Shown here piece by piece: positions 38,072 through 44,530 of a stretch of DNA of 48,726 nt. This stretch comes from an uncultured bacterium (GTDB lineage Bacteria; Verrucomicrobiota; Kiritimatiellia; CAIKKV01; CAITUY01): assembly GCA_903908715.1 (NCBI GenBank), contig CAIVSY010000082.1, positions 1-48,726 on the forward strand. The letters are read 5' to 3'. Made by a program: the position numbers and the translations under genes. The number at the start of each line of letters is the position of its first letter. Position 1 is the stretch's first letter. The notes below the pieces were generated by a model, which was given only the letters and a program-made list of their open reading frames with translations, did not search any database and was not told where the DNA came from.

Positions 38072-39796
38072 CTACTGGAGGTCCGGCAGAAGGGGTTGTG
38101 AAGGAATGACTGTAATGTTGACAATCAGGGATCCCGAATTGTCCGAACGGGACATTCCGGTATCGGACTCATTGATGTCCAGGAGAAGATGTCCTGACTC
38201 GCCGGCTTTGAAACGACGGGCTGATGCCGCAGAAACAATGCGCCCGCTGTCTCCAATCCGTGCCACAAGGGCGCCATAATTCGCGGTGGAAGTATGACGA
38301 GGGTGGGCCGCGGGATCCATGTAGTAGCGATAGAATGTCTGGTTGTTCGGATAGCCTGACGCGTCACACAATTCCTTTCCGCTTCCGCAGGACCACTGGC
38401 CTTGTGGTTGGAGTACAATCTGATCCCCCTCGTTAACATGCACACCTGCAGATTGCCATGACTTTGCCGATGCTGCGACCGTCACATTGGCTCTTTGGAT
38501 TCTTGGATCGGGTGCAAAGTTCCAGCGAATGATGTGACCGCTGGGAAAGGTGCCATTCGTCAGGACAAGAGGCGCATAGCCTGGCATGGCAAGGATCAGA
38601 GATCGTATATCGGAAGGCAGGGGGATCCGACAAGGTGTGCGGACTTTGGGCTGGATTACACCGTTGACGTAAACAGCAGCTCCTTCCGGTGCTGTCACGA
38701 TGCTAACCACCGTCTTCAACGGCAGTTTGTTGTCCGACTGTGCGGGACGGATACCATCGAGCGTCGAGCCAGCAAATCCGGGGTTGGCGATTTCAAGATC
38801 AAATCCATGAAGGCTGGGATAGCGCTCTGTCGCCGGTGTACGCACAACCAGTTTATATCCATTCGCACGGGATGGCCATTCCAGTACATCCACTGCCTCA
38901 CGTTTCGCAGCCCGTTTAAGCCTGAAAAGCATTCCATCCATTGGCATAACAGAATGATGGACAATCCACTGAAGTTCAGAGTTCTGACCGCTCATTGGAT
39001 TTAGCTGCCGTGTCACGTTGGTTCCTTTAGGTGATTCAAATACGGGAATTGTGATGATATCCATGCCCATCATGGCGGCATGCCACGATGCGATCGGATA
39101 CCAGGTCTCGGAATCGCCGGATGCAGCTAGAATGAGGGGCAACTCGGGAGCGGCGGATGAGGGCTTATTTGTAGTGGCGCTGCCGGCCATAGCCGCTGAA
39201 GGATCGGGTGCGGATTGCGAGAGGGACGGCTGTTGAATCAGGATAAGCAGGCGATCCTTGAGCGCGGCTTCATTGGTAAGGGGAGGTGAACTGCGCGCTG
39301 CAACAGCGCGATAGGCTTGAAGCGCGTCCTTTAAGGCCTGGTCCTTCATATGAGCCGCACTCGACTCCTCCTTAGTAACGGATGCTTTGCACTCCTGGAC
39401 GATCGTCTCGAGTTCACGTCGGATGTTGTCCGGTGGCTCAAAACTGCCTCCGGCGGCAACATTGCTGATGGAAGTTTGAAAAATGTCGATTCCGGCTGTG
39501 GCAACAGCTATCCCCGTTATGTTCCTCGACTTCTTCTTTTCAGCCAGCATGCTGTTCATTGAAGTCAGGTGCCGGGCAAGAATCTCGGTCACCGCGGACT
39601 TTCTCTTCTCTTCGGCGGTTGCGGTCTGGGTGCGGTATCTATCAAGGATTGACACGATCTCGGCCGTGTTGGAGTTGGGGAAATTATCCGCCGGGGGGGG
39701 GGTGGCCAAAACGAAATGCAGGGGGCATGCAAGACTGCAGAACACCACGAAAAGGCGTTGAAAACCGGATATGTGCGTTGGAAACTCGTTTGTCAT
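38072..39796 (-). CDS. Secreted PEGA- and PA-IL-like-domain protein
   Basis: A 574-residue exported protein. A signal-like N-terminus (LFVVFCSLACPLHFVLA) is followed by a helical, coiled-coil-prone section (about 45-170). A PEGA-like repeat follows near residues 365-415 (VVSIVTAPEGAAVYVNG, then MPGYAPLVLTNG). The C-terminal 130 residues resemble the galactophilic lectin LecA (PA-IL) fold: AKSWQSAGVHVNEGDQIVL, YGALVARIGDSG and GHLLLDINESDTGMSRSDNSG. Such domains bind sugars or other surface ligands through Ca. A run of 10 C (39693-39702 on the plus strand as G) encodes the Pro-rich stretch just after the signal peptide. It overlaps the previous gene by four bases (ATGA) and is the last gene of the ExbBD cluster. 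Confidence 0.65.
   Translation of the reverse strand: MTNEFPTHISGFQRLFVVFCSLACPLHFVLATPPPADNFPNSNTAEIVSILDRYRTQTATAEEKRKSAVTEILARHLTSMNSMLAEKKKSRNITGIAVATAGIDIFQTSISNVAAGGSFEPPDNIRRELETIVQECKASVTKEESSAAHMKDQALKDALQAYRAVAARSSPPLTNEAALKDRLLILIQQPSLSQSAPDPSAAMAGSATTNKPSSAAPELPLILAASGDSETWYPIASWHAAMMGMDIITIPVFESPKGTNVTRQLNPMSGQNSELQWIVHHSVMPMDGMLFRLKRAAKREAVDVLEWPSRANGYKLVVRTPATERYPSLHGFDLEIANPGFAGSTLDGIRPAQSDNKLPLKTVVSIVTAPEGAAVYVNGVIQPKVRTPCRIPLPSDIRSLILAMPGYAPLVLTNGTFPSGHIIRWNFAPDPRIQRANVTVAASAKSWQSAGVHVNEGDQIVLQPQGQWSCGSGKELCDASGYPNNQTFYRYYMDPAAHPRHTSTANYGALVARIGDSGRIVSAASARRFKAGESGHLLLDINESDTGMSRSDNSGSLIVNITVIPSQPLLPDLQ
39693..39702 (-). repeat. Ten-base C homopolymer inside a secreted-protein gene
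   Basis: Ten consecutive G on the plus strand read as ten C in the coding strand and encode Thr-Pro-Pro-Pro about 32-35 codons from the start. Such tracts slip easily during replication, and one base more or less would truncate the protein. In this assembly the frame is open. Confidence 0.85.
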
Positions 39797-40290
39797 GGAG
39801 CAGTCGGGCTGGGTTTCTTGAATGGGGGTTTATGCGTGCCCGATGCAGGGAGTTCGCAGGACCAGGTTGTGCTTGTTGATGAAGCCGAAATTATTACCCT
39901 TGAGACACAGACAGGGAAATTCGTGTTGAACGCCGTAGGTCCATACATTTCCATCAAGCGATCCATCCCGGTTGGGACCCTGAAACTGATGTGGGTGTCA
40001 AGATCCTCGACCATTCTCACATCCTTCCTGCGATAGGTAAATGTTGCCGGTTCATGGATCTTGATGCCCCCCGCCTTGTGTGTCGCCTCGGACGGGAACT
40101 CCTGATGCAGAACACAATCAATGGTTATCTTCTCGTACTGGACAGTTAGGCCGGGTGTGAAGCGAATGTTCAGGATCTGCTGGCCTTTGTCCAGCGGGGT
40201 ACTGGTGATTTCCACTTCACGCACGGGTTCTGCAGATACGGCTTGCCGAAGAAGAAGAAGCACGATGCCGAAATATCGCATAGAATTCAC
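39793..40290 (-). CDS. Small secreted protein of unknown function
   Basis: A 165-residue protein that I do not recognise. It has a signal-like N-terminus (MRYFGIVLLLLRQAVSAEP, with a possible cut after VSA), then a beta-rich body: VREVEITSTPLDKGQQILNI, LTVQYEKITIDCVLHQEF, IHEPATFTYRRKDV and RVIISASSTSTTWSCELPAS. It ends with a Pro/Lys-rich tail. Two Cys residues fall in the body and one near the end. It starts 24 bases after the VWA gene's stop and overlaps the next gene as ATGA, so it belongs to the ExbBD cluster. Location in the periplasm or at the outer membrane is the only inference. Confidence 0.6.
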   Translation of the reverse strand: MNSMRYFGIVLLLLRQAVSAEPVREVEITSTPLDKGQQILNIRFTPGLTVQYEKITIDCVLHQEFPSEATHKAGGIKIHEPATFTYRRKDVRMVEDLDTHISFRVPTGMDRLMEMYGPTAFNTNFPVCVSRVIISASSTSTTWSCELPASGTHKPPFKKPSPTAP

Positions 40291-40314
40291 CGATCACTGG
40301 TTGTCAGCGGATGG

Positions 40315-41712
40315 TCAATCCACCTTTGTAACCCGGCGGTAACGACCGTGGTAAACATCCGTGAGAGTCTTAAGGAAGGATCCCCCTTCCTTGTCGATGC
40401 TATATCCGATGGCATGAACCACTGGAATCTTTTTGCCTTTCTTGACATAAAGAGACTCGTGGAGGATCTTGAAGTGCTGGAGGAAATCTGAGAGGGACCA
40501 CCATCCGGGATCAGGCAAGGGTGGGGGGGATGGTCGTGCCGGGGCGGGGTTGAGTACACGCCGCCGGACCTCCCAATGTCCTTCAACAGCAGGCGCGCCC
40601 TGGTCAATGGCCTGCCCCTCCTTGATCGGACCACGGCTGGGTGCACGCGCGGCCTGCGGTGGGATCCAAACTTTTTCCTCAACTTCCTGAGGAGTGTAAG
40701 AGGCCATGGAATTCTCCCACTGCTTGATGGCGGCTGCGTTTTGCTTATTCCAGTTGGCCGTCATCTTGGAGTGATCCTCATACTGCTTGTCCGACAGTCC
40801 TTTCCTGACCTTCGGAAGGCCATCACTGATGATCAGGATGGTATCGGCGCCCTGCTCGAATGCAGCCGTAAGAGCCAGATCAAGGCGGGTTGTGCCGCCT
40901 GCGGCGGGGAGTCCGAGGTTCGAGGGCTCTATATTGCCGGTTGTTAGCCCGTAGTTCCCCGGAGTGTTGAAGGCGCGTGTGAACACCTTGGCTTTTGTCT
41001 TGTTGTCCTCGTTTGCTACCACCATTTCCTTCTCAAACGCGCTGGCGGCATCTGCAAAGCAAATCACGTTGAACAGCGCTCCGGCGGAAAGGGCGTCAAT
41101 AACCTTGGCGATCCGATCCTTGACGCGCCGATATCCATTTTCCCCGCCGCGTTCCTCTTCAACCATGCTGACCGATACATCCATAAGAATAACGATGCGA
41201 TCGCCACGTCCCTTGATGCCAAAGAAGTCGAAAGCTGAAACGCCTGTGCCGAAGCCGCCCACGCCATAACCAGTGCCCAGACCTGCCCCTAGGCCTGTTC
41301 CGGTAACCGCCTTGAATTTCGGCTGAAAACTGGTTTTTATGACTTTCGGGTCCATCTTAATCTCTGGCAGTGCAATGTTTGATAGCCGGGTTGTCACCAT
41401 GCGCGGCATCATCGATGGCCGGCTTGAGCTTCGTTGCCGTTGTTGGACTTTGACCTTGAACTCAAGCTTGCGTGGCTCATAAGTCTTTGTAATCTTCGGT
41501 GTTTCAAACACGGTTTTTTCGGGCAACATGGCTTGAGCGAATTTGTACGATCCGAAAATCACCGCGATTCCGAGATGCAGGGCAAGACTGGCTACAAAGA
41601 CCCGGCGCAGCACCTTCCGGCGCTGTTCGGAAAGTCGATCGATCCCGAATCCGGACAGCAGGGAGGCGTAATCAGGCTTTCCCAGCAATTTTCGTAGCCA
41701 TTTCATAATCAT
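40315..41712 (-). CDS. TonB-like anchor fused to a von Willebrand factor A domain
   Basis: A 465-residue inner-membrane protein. A basic cytoplasmic start (about 1-37) leads to one helix, VFVASLALHLGIAVIFGSY, whose Ser42-xxx-His46 matches the SxxxH motif of the TonB helix that couples to ExbB/ExbD. A Pro/Lys/Arg-rich periplasmic linker and a Gly-rich stretch (about 137-157) follow. The VWA domain has a full MIDAS: DVSVS (Asp178, Ser180, Ser182), GGTTRLDLAL and IISDGLP. The tail (about 330-465) has a Pro-rich part and YSIDKEGGSFLKTL. The start at 41712 lies 4 bases after the ExbD stop; ATG at 41706 is possible. It sits in one transcript with ExbB and two ExbDs. Confidence 0.8.
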   Translation of the reverse strand: MIMKWLRKLLGKPDYASLLSGFGIDRLSEQRRKVLRRVFVASLALHLGIAVIFGSYKFAQAMLPEKTVFETPKITKTYEPRKLEFKVKVQQRQRSSSRPSMMPRMVTTRLSNIALPEIKMDPKVIKTSFQPKFKAVTGTGLGAGLGTGYGVGGFGTGVSAFDFFGIKGRGDRIVILMDVSVSMVEEERGGENGYRRVKDRIAKVIDALSAGALFNVICFADAASAFEKEMVVANEDNKTKAKVFTRAFNTPGNYGLTTGNIEPSNLGLPAAGGTTRLDLALTAAFEQGADTILIISDGLPKVRKGLSDKQYEDHSKMTANWNKQNAAAIKQWENSMASYTPQEVEEKVWIPPQAARAPSRGPIKEGQAIDQGAPAVEGHWEVRRRVLNPAPARPSPPPLPDPGWWSLSDFLQHFKILHESLYVKKGKKIPVVHAIGYSIDKEGGSFLKTLTDVYHGRYRRVTKVD

Positions 41713-41716
41713 CGCC

Positions 41717-42154
41717 CTATTCCTGCCCCCCCGCAAAAGAAACGTTCTTGATCTTGGCGGCAGCGCATGCATTCATGACGTCAATAACCCGCTGATGCGG
41801 GGTGTCGTCATCCGCCCAGATGGTCACCATGGCCTCGTTCTTGGCCGCATCGGAAGCGGCTTTATAACGAAGCAGGGTTGTCATCAGTTCGGGAAGCGCC
41901 TGAGAGGAGGGCTTATCGAATTCACGGCTGTTGAGAAGCACATTCCCGTCCTTGCGAATCTCGATGATCTGTTCATCCGGCATATCCACAGAAGTAGCCT
42001 GCGCAACCATTCCTGGGAGGCGTATTCCCAAGTCAGCCTCCGGCGTGATAAGGCTGCAGGTGCAAATAAAATAGATGAGGAGCAGGAATGTCATGTCAAT
42101 CAGCGATGCGACATCCAGATCCGGCTCCTGTTGTTCTGGAATTCTTTGTTTCAT
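41717..42154 (-). CDS. ExbD/TolR-family biopolymer transport protein (second)
   Basis: A 145-residue protein with the ExbD/TolR layout: short cytoplasmic N-terminus, a single helix VASLIDMTFLLLIYFICTCS with the proton-carrying Asp (Asp20), and a periplasmic domain ending DTPHQRVIDVMNACAAAKI and KNVSFAGGQE. With ExbB it forms the pmf-driven stator. It overlaps the first ExbD gene by one base (TAATG) and precedes the TonB-VWA gene. Two ExbDs of different sequence in one operon occur in several lineages, where a heteromeric stator is suspected. Confidence 0.92.
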   Translation of the reverse strand: MKQRIPEQQEPDLDVASLIDMTFLLLIYFICTCSLITPEADLGIRLPGMVAQATSVDMPDEQIIEIRKDGNVLLNSREFDKPSSQALPELMTTLLRYKAASDAAKNEAMVTIWADDDTPHQRVIDVMNACAAAKIKNVSFAGGQE

Positions 42155-42573
42155 TATTCCTGCTGACGCTCCAGCGAATACACTCCGAAAATGAAATCCC
42201 CCACGCCGGCGGAAGCCATGGCGTTCATCACCTTGCGGACCGTCTTGTGCGGCGTGAACTTATCCGCTCGCAGGTAAACCTTCAGATCTGGATCGGTTTT
42301 TACGCGTTGTGCAACCATGGCTTGCAGGTCCTCGACATTAACGCGCTCCTGTCCGCTGAAGACATCCCCGTCCCGCAGGATATTTACGGTCCATCGATCG
42401 GGCCGTTCTTTTGGAACAGTGCCCTTTGATGCGGCGGGCATATCCAATCGCAGGCTCTGCGATGAACTCATGTGCGAGGCGGTCATGAAAAAGATAATAA
42501 GAAGGAACACCATGTCAATCATGGGTGCCATGTTGAGCTTGGTCTCTTCTTTGTCGTCTCGAGGCGCTTTCAC
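42154..42573 (-). CDS. ExbD/TolR-family biopolymer transport protein (first)
   Basis: A 139-residue ExbD/TolR protein. The helix MAPMIDMVFLLIIFFM carries the conserved Asp20; the periplasmic domain contains SLRLDMPAASKG, WTVNILRDGDVFSG, KVYLRADKFTPHKTVRKVM and GDFIFGVYSLE. It is clearly different from the second ExbD, including LDMP in place of IRLPG. It starts with a four-base ATGA overlap on the ExbB stop, so stoichiometric translation with ExbB is likely. Confidence 0.92.
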   Translation of the reverse strand: MKAPRDDKEETKLNMAPMIDMVFLLIIFFMTASHMSSSQSLRLDMPAASKGTVPKERPDRWTVNILRDGDVFSGQERVNVEDLQAMVAQRVKTDPDLKVYLRADKFTPHKTVRKVMNAMASAGVGDFIFGVYSLERQQE

Positions 42574-43364
42574 ATTTTGATCTCGCTGGAGCTGCCGCCA
42601 TCAGAACGACGGGATGTAACGATTAAATGGTGCAGGAGGTTACCAATGAGGCGGGCTCCCTTTGAGACATTCGAGTTGTATTGCCCCTTCAGGTAAAAGT
42701 AGGCAAACATGCCCGGGATTGCCACGATGAGGCCAGCAGCCGTCGTGATCATGGCCTCGCCGATGTCGCCGGCAAGTTTCTCGGGATCCCCCATAGCACC
42801 CATGCCGATCTTATTGAACGCACCGATCATACCAGTGACAGTGCCAAGAAGGCCCAGCATTGGCGCAATCTGGGCGCAAACCGAAAGGTTATTCAGGGGC
42901 TTCATCCCTTCGTTTACCTCTTCGATGGCTGCCTCTTCCATTGCGCGCTCCATACTACTTACATCCACAATGCCGTCACTGATGCGTTGCAGGCCTGCCC
43001 CAAGGACATTTGTCATATAGGAGGGGTTGCCATTGCAGATGGTTAATGCATCGCTGACATTCAGGTTGTTGAGCGCCTCCTGAAGTGCAGGCACAAGATC
43101 CGGGCGAAGCATTTTGTCCATGCGCATATTGATGAATCCATAGACGGCGAGGGCAAGCGCCGCAATCGAGGTTGCTCCGATCGGCCACATGACAGGTCCG
43201 CCGACGCGCCACATGTCGAGGAGAGTCATATCCCCTGACTTCTGGGCTGCCGCGGCAGCAGTGTTTGTGCCGGCGGTTGCAGTCTGGCCAAATACGTTTG
43301 CTGTCCCAAGTGCTATCGCAAAGGATACGAAAAGCAGGGCTAGGATCGTGCGTGTATTCTTCAT
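42570..43364 (-). CDS. exbB: MotA/TolQ/ExbB-family proton channel
   Basis: A 264-residue ExbB-type protein with an added N-terminal signal peptide (ILALLFVSFAIALGTANVFG, cut near VFGQ) as seen in ExbB of many non-proteobacterial lineages. Three membrane helices follow: MWPIGATSIAALALAVYGF, QIAPMLGLLGTVTGMIGAF and GEAMITTAAGLIVAIPGMFA. LGLLGTVTGMI and the Thr/Glu residues of the last helix are the family's channel signature. It energises the TonB-like VWA protein or another partner. AGGAG precedes the ATG, 20 bases after the TPR gene's stop. Confidence 0.93.
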   Translation of the reverse strand: MKNTRTILALLFVSFAIALGTANVFGQTATAGTNTAAAAAQKSGDMTLLDMWRVGGPVMWPIGATSIAALALAVYGFINMRMDKMLRPDLVPALQEALNNLNVSDALTICNGNPSYMTNVLGAGLQRISDGIVDVSSMERAMEEAAIEEVNEGMKPLNNLSVCAQIAPMLGLLGTVTGMIGAFNKIGMGAMGDPEKLAGDIGEAMITTAAGLIVAIPGMFAYFYLKGQYNSNVSKGARLIGNLLHHLIVTSRRSDGGSSSEIKM

Positions 43365-43384
43365 AGTTCAGTTTCTCCTGTGCT

Positions 43385-44530
43385 TCAGTTCTTCTTAGTG
43401 TCTTTCCTGGTTGCCGTGGCTGCTTCCGCCTCGGCGTCTCTTGCAATATCGCTATTGTCTGTGTCTTCGGGTGGCTTTGCTTCACTATTCAACAGCTCTC
43501 GAACCATCTTGTTGAGATCCTCATCCAGTCCGAAGAAAACCGATTCAATCGGTGATGTTTCCTTTTCTTTCGTAAGGCCCTTGTCCAGCAGGAGTTGAAG
43601 CTTGTCTCTGGCTGTGCTTGCATATCCTGTTCCGGGAAACAGTCGAGCCACCTCGTAATATACATCACGCGCCCTATACCATTCCAACTGATCCTCATAG
43701 CAACGTGCGGTCATGAAAAGGGCGTCGGGGAAAGTTCCAATGTTCTTGTTGTCAAAGGCGACCGAGCGCACGGCTGAATTCATGGCGTCCCGTACTTGCT
43801 TCCGGGAATATTCGATATTCGCCTTGACCAGATAATACAATCCATAGCTTTCGTCTCCGGGCTCAGGTGCCCGTGCGGCCTCAAGTTCCTGTTCGGCTTG
43901 ACGGAGATCGCCAACCGCATTCAGACACTCGACGGCTCTAAGCATGGCAAGTTCAGAATCTGGGGTCCACGATGCCTTGCTGATAGCTGTGAATAGAGAG
44001 TAGGTGCGGCGGTACAGTGCGGTTTGTTTCGCCCTCGCCTCATCGTTCTGGGTTGGCATCGTCTTGGCGGCTTTCAGCATGGCGAGGGCTGCATCCATGG
44101 CAAGAGGGGCTCCGTTGTTATCTGGAATATCAAGATAAGGAAGCAGAGGGGAGACAACCGGTAGGAGTGCTGCGGCAGCCTCAGCCCACCGCTCGGAAAA
44201 CAAAGCCCTTGCGACTGACTCATTGTCATATTTGATTACGAATTCGCCCTCAGTAACATCACTTATCTTGATGGACATGGAAGCTCCCTCCACGCCTCCA
44301 CGGGGGCGGTAGAACAGTGAGTCTCCCTGTCGGCCGACCAATTCAACTTCCTTGGCGTCTTTTCCGATTGTTAAGGTCGCTGGAATAGCCGCTGGTTTTT
44401 CCGGGGTCTGGGTAAAGGCGGAATGGACAGCAAGCAGGCACGAGAGGCCGGCAAGAATGAACACGGATCCTGTGAAGCCTTGTGCAGGTTCACGTTGCTG
44501 GCAAATATCGCACTTTGATGTCCGTTTCAT
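43385..44530 (-). CDS. Secreted TPR-like protein of the ExbBD cluster
   Basis: A 381-residue protein with a signal-like N-terminus (SVFILAGLSCLLAVHSAF, cut near AFTQ). A beta-rich part (LTIGKDAKEVELVGRQGDSL, YRPRGGVEGASMSIKI) resembles a small N-terminal domain, then helical repeats follow (about 110-330): ESVARALFSERWAEAAAALL, AVECLNAVGDLRQAEQELEA and ARDVYYEVARLFPGTGYAS. The tail is acidic and charged (SDIARDAEAEAA). It overlaps the large TPR gene by four bases (ATGA). The arrangement suggests a periplasmic scaffold for the motor. No enzymatic motif was found. Confidence 0.75.
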   Translation of the reverse strand: MKRTSKCDICQQREPAQGFTGSVFILAGLSCLLAVHSAFTQTPEKPAAIPATLTIGKDAKEVELVGRQGDSLFYRPRGGVEGASMSIKISDVTEGEFVIKYDNESVARALFSERWAEAAAALLPVVSPLLPYLDIPDNNGAPLAMDAALAMLKAAKTMPTQNDEARAKQTALYRRTYSLFTAISKASWTPDSELAMLRAVECLNAVGDLRQAEQELEAARAPEPGDESYGLYYLVKANIEYSRKQVRDAMNSAVRSVAFDNKNIGTFPDALFMTARCYEDQLEWYRARDVYYEVARLFPGTGYASTARDKLQLLLDKGLTKEKETSPIESVFFGLDEDLNKMVRELLNSEAKPPEDTDNSDIARDAEAEAATATRKDTKKN

